A stretch of DNA of 64,000 bases, taken from contig CAJXRP010000009.1 of assembly GCA_913060495.1 (NCBI GenBank), forward strand, positions 1 through 64,000. Direction: 5' to 3'. The position numbers and the translations under genes were made by a program. The notes beneath the pieces were generated by a model. It worked only from the letters and a program-made list of their open reading frames with translations, did no database searches and had not been told where the DNA came from. Origin of the DNA: an uncultured Gammaproteobacteria bacterium. GTDB taxonomy: Bacteria; Pseudomonadota; Gammaproteobacteria; Pseudomonadales; Pseudohongiellaceae. Positions 49,615 through 57,644 of this stretch are shown in pieces; within the stretch, counting starts at the first letter, position 1, and each line of letters begins with the position of its first letter.

Positions 49615-50573
49615 AGACTCTGCCCAGAGTAAGGGCTCCGATTGCACTGCCTAAGCAACAACGAGGAGTGGTTCTCTTAGCTTTTTTCCTTGTGCTTTTT
49701 CTTGTCGGGGCGGGTGCGATAATTTCTGTGCTTGATAATAATACGCCCCGGCTTCGTAACAGCACAGATACTATGGCTGCTCTGAGGCAGGCTAAGGAAT
49801 CGCTAATAGCCTATGCGGTTTTGTATGCAGAAAACTACAGTGTGAGTGGTGATGCGCCTGGATACCTACCTTGTCCCGATACAAATGGAAATGGTTTAGA
49901 AAATGCGCCCTGCAATTCTGCTAATCCACTAGGCCGGTTACCTACTTCTATAGTCTTGCCTGCACCATTGAATTCGACAATGCCTTTATCCAACTACAAC
50001 AATGATGTCGATGAGCAGTTTTGGTATAGCGTAGCGAATAATTTCAAACGGGACCCGGCTGGAATTCTCAACACCGCTGCGGTGACTACTATGACTCTAG
50101 ACGGACAGGGCGGTATCGCCGCAGTCCTAATTGCTCCTGGTCCTATAATGGGTGGGCAAGCGCGGCCAAGCAATTCCAGCAATAGATATTTGGAAGACAG
50201 CAATACATCTTCGCCGGACTTTGTGACTCGCGATCTTATAGACCCAGATAAATTCAATGACAGGGTGCTTGCAATTACGGTTGATGAAATATTTACGCCC
50301 ATAGTTCGAATTCTTGCGGACAAAGTGAAAGCAGCATTAGATGCTTACCATGTAGCAAACGCACGATACCCACTAACTCAAGTTGAATTTAATGGGAGTA
50401 TTGCCCCTGCCGCACCTTGGTTTACGGGAAGTTATGGTCCGGGTGTGGGGGTCGTCACATATGCCTGGATATCTGACGATAGAGCTTCCCTATCATTCGC
50501 CGGCTGTGACAATATTAGTTTTCAACTAGATTTTAATCCATCTGCAACAGTACAAACGGGGTCGCGATGCTGA
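49611..50573 (+). CDS. PilX-like minor pilin
   Basis: The 320-residue product has a basic leader ending KQQRG, then a hydrophobic helix (VVLLAFFLVLFLVGAG). This matches the PilX-type N-terminus, which lacks the Glu-5 of ordinary pilins. The extracellular part carries YLPCPDTNGNG near residue 90 and several cysteine pairs, with a final ...GSRC. It shares the YLPCP segment with the next gene. It may sit at the pilus tip or start assembly. Confidence 0.65.
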   Translation: MKTLPRVRAPIALPKQQRGVVLLAFFLVLFLVGAGAIISVLDNNTPRLRNSTDTMAALRQAKESLIAYAVLYAENYSVSGDAPGYLPCPDTNGNGLENAPCNSANPLGRLPTSIVLPAPLNSTMPLSNYNNDVDEQFWYSVANNFKRDPAGILNTAAVTTMTLDGQGGIAAVLIAPGPIMGGQARPSNSSNRYLEDSNTSSPDFVTRDLIDPDKFNDRVLAITVDEIFTPIVRILADKVKAALDAYHVANARYPLTQVEFNGSIAPAAPWFTGSYGPGVGVVTYAWISDDRASLSFAGCDNISFQLDFNPSATVQTGSRC

Positions 50574-51319
50574 CTGAAAAGCGAGTTAACTTCCAGCGCT
50601 CAATCTCTGGCTTTAGTATCATCGAAATGGCCATTGTCATGGTTATTGTTGCCACACTTCTCGGTGGTTTATTGGTATCAATTTCCAGCACACAGGAAAT
50701 AAATAATAGAATTGAGACAAAAAACCAGCTCGATGAAATTGTCGAGGCTCTGTACGGTTTTGCACAGGTGAACGGCTATTTACCTTGTCCCGCGATTCCT
50801 ACTAGTAATGGTGCTGAATCACGTAACGGTGGTGGTGTATGCTCTAGAGTGCATGGCTTCGTCCCTTCGGCAACACTGGGGCTTTCTGGTAGTGTGAATG
50901 CCGATGGTCTACTGCTAGATAGCTGGTTAAGCCCCTACCGCTACTCCGTCACGAATGCGAACGGGAATGTATTTACCAATCAGAATGGCATGCGAGTAAC
51001 TCTAGCTGCTTTGGGTGCCACTATGGGTGGCGTAGCTCCAGATTTGCGAGTTTGTGATACGGCCGCATGTGGAGCAGTAGTTGCAGATCGTTTGCCCGTG
51101 GTGGTTCTTTCTCTGGGGGCAGACTGGGCAACATTCGATGCTGCTGATGTTGATGCGGCTGAAAATTCCAGAGAAGCGGTATTGAATGGATACCGTATTC
51201 CCAACGATGCGGACTTCGTATCAGCTCCTTATATCGAAGACACGTTTGATGATTTGATTACTTGGATGTCACCCAATATTCTGTTCACGAAAATGATTAC
51301 AGCGGGTCAATTGCCGTAA
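50567..51319 (+). CDS. Minor type IV prepilin
   Basis: The 250-residue protein has a class III prepilin signal: a 15-residue leader ending SG, then FSIIEMAIVMVIVATLLGG with Glu at mature position 5. The globular part has four cysteines and the YLPCPAIPTSNG segment shared with the preceding PilX-like protein. Its ATG overlaps the upstream stop by 7 bases. It needs a prepilin peptidase encoded elsewhere. Confidence 0.85.
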   Translation: MLTEKRVNFQRSISGFSIIEMAIVMVIVATLLGGLLVSISSTQEINNRIETKNQLDEIVEALYGFAQVNGYLPCPAIPTSNGAESRNGGGVCSRVHGFVPSATLGLSGSVNADGLLLDSWLSPYRYSVTNANGNVFTNQNGMRVTLAALGATMGGVAPDLRVCDTAACGAVVADRLPVVVLSLGADWATFDAADVDAAENSREAVLNGYRIPNDADFVSAPYIEDTFDDLITWMSPNILFTKMITAGQLP

Positions 51320-51377
51320 CTGACATTTAGCCAGTCTCCTAGCGAATTGCGCCGAGTATAATCCAATGAGGTTACCT

Positions 51378-52049
51378 GTGAACGATGAAAATTCAGACAA
51401 CGTGGCGGTAGTTGCGGCGCAGCAAGAAGAGCCGCAATCACTAGCTACGATTCTCCTTGTAGAAGACGATCCTGCACTTCGGCTAGTGTTGAAAAATGTC
51501 TTAGAGATGAATGACTACACTATTCTTGAAGCCGATAGTAAGGCGAGTGCAGAGGTAATTCTGAAGAGAGATCCTACTATAGCAGCACTGGTGCTCGATC
51601 TAGGTCTGCCTCCCTCTCCGCACACCACTACCGAAGGTCTGGCTGTAATTAAGATGGTAGTCGCTAAATTATATCGGGCCAAAATCGTGGTTCTAACTGG
51701 TCAAGACGAAGAGAGCTCAGCGCTCGCCGCCATTAGAGAGGGAGCGTTCGACTTCCTATCTAAGCCTTCCCGCTCTGCAGATATTCTCAATGCCGTGCAG
51801 CGCGCAGTATTGTTCTATCGTAAAGAACGAACCTTGGAAGAGGAGGAAGGCTTAACCAGACTGCAAATTAACGCGAAAGTTTCCGACGGCTTAAAAGCGG
51901 TGCGTGAGGAAGCGGAAGAAAAACTGGTGCGGCACGTATTGAAGGATACGCAGTTTAATGTCTATCAGAGTGCGGCAAGGCTGGGCTTGAAACGAGAGAG
52001 CATTTACTACTTCTTAAAGAAATTTGGAATAAAACGTGACGATGGCTAG
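51378..52049 (+). CDS. Response regulator, receiver plus Fis-type HTH
   Basis: The regulator has about 223 residues from the GTG at 51378, which follows GAGG; an ATG at 51366 would add four residues. The receiver domain has LVEDD near residue 29, phosphoacceptor Asp-74 in LVLDLGLPP, the threonine in VLTGQDEE and the lysine in FLSKPS. After a helical linker, the C-terminus VYQSAARLGLKRESIYYFLK is a Fis-type helix-turn-helix as in NtrC-family regulators, but the AAA+ sigma-54 domain is absent. A TATAAT hexamer lies at 51357-51362, without a clear -35. It overlaps the histidine kinase gene and probably controls the adjacent pilus genes. Confidence 0.8.
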   Translation: MNDENSDNVAVVAAQQEEPQSLATILLVEDDPALRLVLKNVLEMNDYTILEADSKASAEVILKRDPTIAALVLDLGLPPSPHTTTEGLAVIKMVVAKLYRAKIVVLTGQDEESSALAAIREGAFDFLSKPSRSADILNAVQRAVLFYRKERTLEEEEGLTRLQINAKVSDGLKAVREEAEEKLVRHVLKDTQFNVYQSAARLGLKRESIYYFLKKFGIKRDDG

Positions 52050-53100
52050 CCTCTACCCCTATCTGATTCTGATAGGGGTCAGCATAATTCTTGCCACAGT
52101 ATGGTTGTTAGGCCAGGCGCGTCGGCGCGCTAGAATAACTAACGAACTTGTAGCTCTGAACGAAGAGCTTGGTTTCGATTTGCCAGACTTGCTTCGTCAT
52201 TGCTGGGAACCATTGGAAAAAGCTGGTTTTAAGGGTATTAGTTGGCAGTTGGACTGGTTTGGTTCTTCTCTCTCGGAGATCCAGGGCAGTCAAGGTGATG
52301 TATTTATTCATCGTGAGTTGGCGGTCGACGATATCACTCTGTCAGTTAAGCTTTATGATGGGAAGCGCCGCTTCGAACAACGCTATTTCAGTACGATTTT
52401 GTCCGAGAGTTTCTTTTTACTTCTCTACACGGATATGTGGGTGAAGCTTGGCACTGTGCAGGGTGCATTCGCGCAGACTGCAAAACTAAGTGTTTTCCTG
52501 CAGCACGACATGAAGAATATCGTGCAATTGATAAGCCTTGTATCTGAACAATTAGAGAATACGCCCGCGGGCAAGGAAGAAAAACTACTAAATAGTTTGC
52601 GCACGGTAATGCCTACTCTCCACGAACGTTCGGAACGCTTCCTTAGCTCGCTTTCGAGTAACGCTAGCGCGGGCAATGTGGAGCCTATTGATATCGGGGA
52701 GGCGCTGAAGAAGACTGCGGATATTCACAGTCTGAAGATAGATATTCAGGGTAGCGGCAAAGCGTTGATCAATGGGCAGTCACTAAATAGCCTCTGCGAC
52801 AACCTGTTTGGCAACTATATTGACCAGAATCGTCGCAACCCAGAGGTCGAAATAAAGATCGAAATTTCTATTATCGAGGAAGGGCCCGACCTAAAAATAA
52901 CCATTAAAGATCACAACGGTAAGCCCTGTTTGTGGCCAGAGCGCCTTTTCGAGCCTTTTTGGAGCGAAAAGGGCGATGGATTAGGCATAGGGCTATATCA
53001 TTCAAGGCAGCTAGTTCAGGAGGCTGGAGGTACTTTGCTGGCGGTTACGCCAGAAAATGATCCTATGAGTTTCGTGATAAGCCTTCCAAAATCAGTGTAA
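52036..53100 (+). CDS. Membrane-anchored histidine kinase
   Basis: The 354-residue kinase (GTG start; an ATG 6 bases later is also possible) has one N-terminal membrane helix (YPYLILIGVSIILATVWLL) and a roughly 110-residue region without clear domain. The dimerisation box is FLQHDMKNIVQL, with the phospho-His near residue 157, and the HATPase_c domain has an N box around LCDNLFGNYIDQ and a G box around GDGLGIGLYHS. HDMKN resembles the His boxes of PrsK/NtrB-like kinases. It overlaps its partner regulator by 14 bases and precedes the pilin gene. Confidence 0.82.
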   Translation: MTMASLYPYLILIGVSIILATVWLLGQARRRARITNELVALNEELGFDLPDLLRHCWEPLEKAGFKGISWQLDWFGSSLSEIQGSQGDVFIHRELAVDDITLSVKLYDGKRRFEQRYFSTILSESFFLLLYTDMWVKLGTVQGAFAQTAKLSVFLQHDMKNIVQLISLVSEQLENTPAGKEEKLLNSLRTVMPTLHERSERFLSSLSSNASAGNVEPIDIGEALKKTADIHSLKIDIQGSGKALINGQSLNSLCDNLFGNYIDQNRRNPEVEIKIEISIIEEGPDLKITIKDHNGKPCLWPERLFEPFWSEKGDGLGIGLYHSRQLVQEAGGTLLAVTPENDPMSFVISLPKSV

Positions 53101-53114
53101 AAAAAACCTACATA

Positions 53115-53143
53115 TTGCGGCTATTACGGCCGATCTATAAGAT
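53115..53143 (+). promoter_or_regulatory. Candidate promoter for the major prepilin
   Basis: TTGCGG and TAAGAT are separated by 17 bases and lie about 80 bases before the prepilin start. The gap also contains a run of eight A at 53099-53106. I see no sigma-54 TGGC-N8-TTGCA pattern. The pilin can therefore be transcribed apart from the assembly operon, as expected for a protein needed in excess. Confidence 0.45.
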
Positions 53144-53221
53144 TGTGTCATATTAGAGAAGTTGATTCGAAAAACGTTACATTTCAGTTGTTTACAATTT
53201 AGACCTCAAGGGGAAGATTTA

Positions 53222-53890
53222 ATGAGAAGTTCAATTAAGAACATGAAAAAGCAAAAAGGTTTTACGCTCATCGAGATTGCCATCGTATTAGTAATTATCG
53301 GTTTGCTAGTTGGCGGTGTATTGCAGGGTCAGGAATTGATTGAAAACTCTCGAGTGAAGCAAGCCGTTAAGGATATGAACGGAACAGCAGCAGCGATTTT
53401 CGCTTATCAAGATAGATACGGCCGTATGCCGGGCGACGATGGCAATGCAGCAACGATTAATGCTCGTGGTGCAACGTGGGCAGCCGTTAGTGCAGGTAAC
53501 GCAAATGGCCGGCTGGAAATTGCAGCTAACCGAGCATTCTCTGGTACTGCTGAGTCAGGCGCATTCTGGCAGCACTTGAAGGCAGCAGGCTTTATCTCAG
53601 GTAACCCTGCTGATGCCGGTCTACTAACTATGCCAACAAACGCATGGGGTGGCTTGATGGGTGTAACTACCGCTGCAGTAGGAGCAGGCTTGACGGGTAC
53701 TAAAGTATGTTTGAGTCAGGTTCCAGGTTCCTCTGCAATCGCCATAGACAATGAGCTAGATGACGGTCTGGGTGCTTCGGGTCGTGTGCGAGCTACTCTG
53801 GGTGTAAGTGGTGTTAACACTAACCCAAGTAATGCTGCCGGACCTATATACAGCGAAGACAATGTTTATACGGTTTGTTCAAGAATCTAA
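53222..53890 (+). CDS. Major type IV prepilin
   Basis: The ATG at 53222 follows a strong AAGGGGA. The 222-residue precursor has a 13-residue leader ending KKQKG and mature sequence FTLIEIAIVLVIIGLLVGGV with Glu-5, a textbook type IVa pilin or pseudopilin helix. A second ATG eight residues in would give a classical six-residue leader but lacks a ribosome-binding site. The globular domain has a C-terminal cysteine pair (KVCLSQVPG and YTVCSRI) forming the expected disulfide loop. Own promoter and own terminator suggest it is the main structural subunit. Confidence 0.9.
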   Translation: MRSSIKNMKKQKGFTLIEIAIVLVIIGLLVGGVLQGQELIENSRVKQAVKDMNGTAAAIFAYQDRYGRMPGDDGNAATINARGATWAAVSAGNANGRLEIAANRAFSGTAESGAFWQHLKAAGFISGNPADAGLLTMPTNAWGGLMGVTTAAVGAGLTGTKVCLSQVPGSSAIAIDNELDDGLGASGRVRATLGVSGVNTNPSNAAGPIYSEDNVYTVCSRI

Positions 53891-53925
53891 AGTTACTAGC
53901 TAGTTACTACTAGCTACGAAATAAG

Positions 53926-53959
53926 AAAACCCGAATGCTTCTGGCAATCGGGTTTTTTT
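53926..53959 (+). terminator. Terminator after the prepilin gene
   Basis: AAAACCCGA pairs with TCGGGTTTT around a 13-base loop, ending in a run of seven T. It lies between the pilin gene and the convergent lspA-like gene and, with its A-rich 5' arm, can act in both directions. Confidence 0.85.
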
Positions 53960-53985
53960 ATGCATCGAGTTTGCTAGGTAGAAAC

Positions 53986-54486
53986 TCAATTTGCTTGATT
54001 AGGATTGGATTCATCTGTGCTAGCTAGGAAGCTGAAGAAGAGCAGAGGCCAGATACCTACATGGACCATGACATCGGCGGTATTAAAAATATAGTTCCAG
54101 TAAGGGATGTGCTGTATGTCGATAAAGTCGATCACACTGCCATACACGAAGCGATCTAGAATATTACTCGCGCCACCACCGACTATGAAGCCGAAGCAGA
54201 TATACTCATAGCGCTTGATGGCTGGACTAAACCATAGGTAGGCGCTCACGCCGAATAGCAAGCCGATGCTAATCGTGGCGAATATCCAGCCCATTCCTTG
54301 TAGCATGCCAAACACACCGCCGTGATTGCGGATGTGGGTGAAGTGAATCAGGCTGTTCCATACTACCGTTGTGTTCTGCTCAATCGTGCTGTTTACCCAG
54401 TACCCAATCAGCTGAGATAGAGTCAGTACTCCTATCACGATGGTAAAAAACCAGAACATGTTTCTTGTCTTATTTTCTAGTGGCAT
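53986..54486 (-). CDS. Lipoprotein signal peptidase (LspA-like)
   Basis: Signal peptidase II cleaves prolipoproteins in the inner membrane. The 166-residue protein has four hydrophobic segments and the catalytic dyad Asp-111 (NILDRFVYGSVIDF) and Asp-138 (FNTADV). It also has the conserved HIRNHGGVFG loop (Asn-54). The spacing matches the family. It lies alone beside a pilus locus rather than next to ileS or ispH, so it may be a second copy. Assigning it the symbol lspA would be premature. Confidence 0.85.
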   Translation of the reverse strand: MPLENKTRNMFWFFTIVIGVLTLSQLIGYWVNSTIEQNTTVVWNSLIHFTHIRNHGGVFGMLQGMGWIFATISIGLLFGVSAYLWFSPAIKRYEYICFGFIVGGGASNILDRFVYGSVIDFIDIQHIPYWNYIFNTADVMVHVGIWPLLFFSFLASTDESNPNQAN

Positions 54487-54528
54487 AGAATATTTAATTT
54501 TTGTCGTATTGAATGTTAACGAAGTAGT

Positions 54529-55332
54529 CTAATTTTCGAGTAAGGCAAACATTTTACGCAAGCGTATCGCGTTCGCTCCTACATCACCGGTACCGACTCG
54601 AGAAACGGATCTAGCATCAACTACGGTGTCTGAGCCTTGTTGTTCGATGGTAATGACCACATCGTCTTTAAATCGGAACCAGAATGTTGTGTCCGTTGCT
54701 TCTATTCTGCCCGCGGACGCGTCCTGCGCAACTAGCTCCCAACCCAAATCATCGACTGCAGCCAGCGCTCGCTGGAATATTACGCTTACAGCTTCGCTGT
54801 AGCGCTGTGTAACCAGGTCTGGGTAAGCCTCTTCGGTGGCCCCGATCAGTTTCTCTGGCGTCATATTGTTGGACCCGCCATAGACTAAGGTGTTCGGTGC
54901 ATCTGCACGCAGAGGTGCTATTGCAACAAACGTAGGTGGGTTGATTCGATTGGTGGAGATGTCGTGAATGGGTGGATAGTTAACGCCTTCGCCAGGACGG
55001 AAGCTTTCTGGAATAAGATAGGCAACCCATGCCACTAGCGCACCAGTAGCTGCTAGGCTTATAAATTTACCGGCATTAGAAACCTTCAGTACTTGGCTAG
55101 CCGCGAATATTGCTACGGTTATTAGAACACAGGCCCACGCGAGCCATTGCCCATACTGGTTGGCTGCGCCGAGTAGGGAAAACCCTCGTCTAAAGTCCCA
55201 GAAGCCTAGCCAGATACCTGCAGCCGAGGCCAGTGTGAGCAGCCCGAGTCCCAGCCCTACAACTAGACTGGCAAGTCCGCCGATTTTTAACCAGAGTCTT
55301 AGTTTTGTTTGATCGGTTATTTCGGTAGTCAT
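54529..55332 (-). CDS. DUF1499 membrane protein
   Basis: The 267-residue protein has three membrane segments in the first 110 residues, followed by a soluble DUF1499 domain. The family motifs are PIHDIST near residue 122 and the C-terminal DARSVSRVGTGDVGANAIR (near residues 238-256). The molecular function of DUF1499 proteins is not established. It is the last gene of a minus-strand run; its ATG comes 2 bases after the phosphatase stop. Confidence 0.8.
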   Translation of the reverse strand: MTTEITDQTKLRLWLKIGGLASLVVGLGLGLLTLASAAGIWLGFWDFRRGFSLLGAANQYGQWLAWACVLITVAIFAASQVLKVSNAGKFISLAATGALVAWVAYLIPESFRPGEGVNYPPIHDISTNRINPPTFVAIAPLRADAPNTLVYGGSNNMTPEKLIGATEEAYPDLVTQRYSEAVSVIFQRALAAVDDLGWELVAQDASAGRIEATDTTFWFRFKDDVVITIEQQGSDTVVDARSVSRVGTGDVGANAIRLRKMFALLEN

Positions 55333-55334
55333 AA

Positions 55335-55970
55335 TTAGTCCTTGATAAATGGCTGGTCGGCGTACTGTAAAATAGTGGCTGTGCTTGTGTCATCGTCTTC
55401 ACTGAGAGCTACGATGCTGTGAGCGCAATTGTGCATTCTCGGCGGCGCCCAGAGTTGCTCCATATTACGACCTTCGACGTGACAAAGATAAGATTTTATA
55501 AGTGCGCCGTGACTTACTATTGCCACCTTGCCGCTACCAACGGCTTTCCCTCGATGGCTGCTCTCAATCTTCGCCACGGTATCGATGGCACGTTGCTGCA
55601 GCTCAAAAAAGCTCTCCGCACCCTTTACTTGGAACAGGTGAGGCTGCTCCCAAAAATGTCGATGGGAATCCGGCTCTCGCACTGCAAGATCTTCATAGAG
55701 ATGACCTTCCCAGGGCCCAAGAAATATTTCCCGAAGCGTATCTAGATAATGAATTTCCGTCGTTGTTTTAGGGAAGGCATGCTCGGCGGTTTGGCGCGTG
55801 CGCAGGCTGCTGCTGCAATAAATTTTGTCAAATTCTAGCTGCTGGATGCGTTGCCCCAGTTCCTGGGCCTGTTGAATGCCTAGTTCCGTTAGTTGGGATT
55901 CGCTCTGACCCTGGACCCGTCTTGCTTTATTCCAGTCGGTCTCTCCGTGTCGTATAAGATGAATCTCCAC
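55335..55970 (-). CDS. Histidine phosphatase family protein
   Basis: The 211-residue protein has the catalytic RHG motif right at the start (HLIRHGETDWN, Arg-7, His-8), the EIFLGPWEG segment with its acid, and the second catalytic histidine in AIVSHGALIKSYL. Family members include CobC, GpmB-like and broad-specificity phosphatases; the substrate is not decidable. The GTG at 55970 starts 2 bases after the glpK stop, with GGAGA inside glpK as ribosome-binding site; longer starts would overlap glpK. Tight linkage to glpK and the DUF1499 gene suggests one operon. Confidence 0.85.
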   Translation of the reverse strand: MEIHLIRHGETDWNKARRVQGQSESQLTELGIQQAQELGQRIQQLEFDKIYCSSSLRTRQTAEHAFPKTTTEIHYLDTLREIFLGPWEGHLYEDLAVREPDSHRHFWEQPHLFQVKGAESFFELQQRAIDTVAKIESSHRGKAVGSGKVAIVSHGALIKSYLCHVEGRNMEQLWAPPRMHNCAHSIVALSEDDDTSTATILQYADQPFIKD

Positions 55971-55972
55971 TC

Positions 55973-57472
55973 TTAACTTTCTCCGCTGGTTGCGTTGTTG
56001 CGCGTTCTCGAGACAGCATCCAGCCAGCCATCGTAATGTGTCTTTCTCCAAGCATGATCTTTGCTTGGTTCAAAACGTTGGTCGAGCTGCCATTTCGCGC
56101 TAATTTCTTCGAGTGATGCAAAGATGCCTGCCTGCAGTCCAGCGACATAGGCTGCGCCTAGGGCAGTGGTCTCGGTAAGTTCAGGCCTGAGTACTTCAAG
56201 GTTTAGCAAATCAGACAACTTTTGCATCACATAATCATTGTTCGCCATGCCGCCGTCGACACGCAGGCTCGCTATTGTGCCACCATCCGCTTCGATCGCA
56301 ATTAACAGGTCTTTGCTCTGATAACAGGCCGAGAGTAGGGCTGCGGTGACTATTTCTTTTACACCAGTGTCTCGAGTAAGCCCATACAGTGCACCGCGTG
56401 CCGTTGGATCCCAATAAGGCGCACCGAGGCCGGTGAAAGCGGGCACTAGATAGACGCTTAGGTCTTCACTGGTTTGCTCGGCCAGGGCCTCTGATTCGCT
56501 GGTCTGTTGTATGAGTTGTAAGCCATCTCTAATCCATTGCATGGTGGCACCCGCCATGAATATGCTGCCCTCAACTGCATAGCTGGTCTTACCATTGAGG
56601 CGAAAAGCTACGGTGCTCAACAGGCGATTTGCCGATTTGACCACCTGATCGCCAGTATTCAATAACAGAAAGCAACCAGTTCCGTAGGTGCTCTTGGCCA
56701 TGCCTGCCGAGAAGCAGCACTGGCCAAACGCGGCAGCCTGTTGATCGCCAATAATTCCTGTAATAGGTATGGCGCTGCCAAAGATTTCGGCATCACAATC
56801 GCCAAACTCGGCGGCACAATCTTCGACAGTGGGTAACAGCGAGGCAGGTATATCAAATATTTCGAGTAATTCATCGTCCCATTGCTGGGTATGAATATTA
56901 AACAACTGTGTTCTGGATGCGTTCGTGGCATCGGTGCGGTGACTGCGACCATGACTTAGATGCCAGAGTAGAAAACAATCGACTGTGCCGAAAGCGAGCT
57001 CGCCTTTCTCGGCGCGCGCTCTGGCGCCGGCGACATTCTCCAGGATCCAGCGAATCTTGCTGGCAGAAAAATAGGCATCGATGAGCAGGCCCGTCTTCTG
57101 CTGAATAGTTTCTTCTAAATCTTGAGCTTTTAATTCATCACAGTAATCACTGGTTCGACGGTCCTGCCAGACGATTGCATTATAAATCGGCAGGCCGGTC
57201 TCCCTGTCCCACACTATGCTGGTCTCGCGTTGATTGGTTATCCCTATGCAGCGGATCTGCTCAGATGTAATTGAGGCTGCTTCGAGTGCGCTGCGACAAC
57301 TAGCGATAGTGCTCTGCCAAATCTCCATCGCGTCGTGCTCTACCCAACCGTTGTCAGGAAAGTGCTGTGCGAATTCCTGTTGTCCGACGGAGAGCTTGTG
57401 GCCTGCAGAGTCAAATATTAGGGCGCGACTGCTAGTAGTGCCCTGGTCGATCGCGAGAATGCAATTCTTCAT
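55973..57472 (-). CDS. glpK: Glycerol kinase
   Basis: GlpK phosphorylates glycerol with ATP to sn-glycerol-3-phosphate. The 499-residue FGGY-family kinase begins [20 protein letters not shown]. It has the substrate region [20 protein letters not shown] near residues 77-96, [11 protein letters not shown] near 246-256 and the ATP-site [12 protein letters not shown] in the C-terminal half. The length matches E. coli GlpK (502). It is divergent from glpD across a 172-base gap in which I found no convincing promoter, and heads the run with a phosphatase and a DUF1499 gene. Confidence 0.96.
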   Translation of the reverse strand: MKNCILAIDQGTTSSRALIFDSAGHKLSVGQQEFAQHFPDNGWVEHDAMEIWQSTIASCRSALEAASITSEQIRCIGITNQRETSIVWDRETGLPIYNAIVWQDRRTSDYCDELKAQDLEETIQQKTGLLIDAYFSASKIRWILENVAGARARAEKGELAFGTVDCFLLWHLSHGRSHRTDATNASRTQLFNIHTQQWDDELLEIFDIPASLLPTVEDCAAEFGDCDAEIFGSAIPITGIIGDQQAAAFGQCCFSAGMAKSTYGTGCFLLLNTGDQVVKSANRLLSTVAFRLNGKTSYAVEGSIFMAGATMQWIRDGLQLIQQTSESEALAEQTSEDLSVYLVPAFTGLGAPYWDPTARGALYGLTRDTGVKEIVTAALLSACYQSKDLLIAIEADGGTIASLRVDGGMANNDYVMQKLSDLLNLEVLRPELTETTALGAAYVAGLQAGIFASLEEISAKWQLDQRFEPSKDHAWRKTHYDGWLDAVSRTRNNATSGES

Positions 57473-57644
57473 GCCGATAATCTCTTCAATCTGTGCGGAT
57501 ATTTCTGCTGTCCCATCGTTGCCTCAGTTTAGTGGAGAGCGAGTCGTCAGCGTAGTAAAAGTAGATGCACATGGTACACTAACTGTCTATTTGGTGGGCA
57601 AGATTAAGCCACTTCCAAGCTAGAGTATCTGAGTTAATTAACCT

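Noticed and set aside
53099-53221. A sigma-54 promoter before the major pilin, as in pilA of Pseudomonas
   Set aside because: No GG/GC pair with the required spacing could be found; a sigma-70-like pair fits better, and the local regulator lacks a sigma-54 activation domain.
57234-57623. A 129-codon plus-strand frame between glpK and glpD
   Set aside because: It is mostly antisense to the N-terminal half of glpK, with no family resemblance and no ribosome-binding site.
57473-57644. A promoter around TACACT in the glpK-glpD gap
   Set aside because: The hexamer has no acceptable -35 at 16-18 bases on either strand, so I do not call it.
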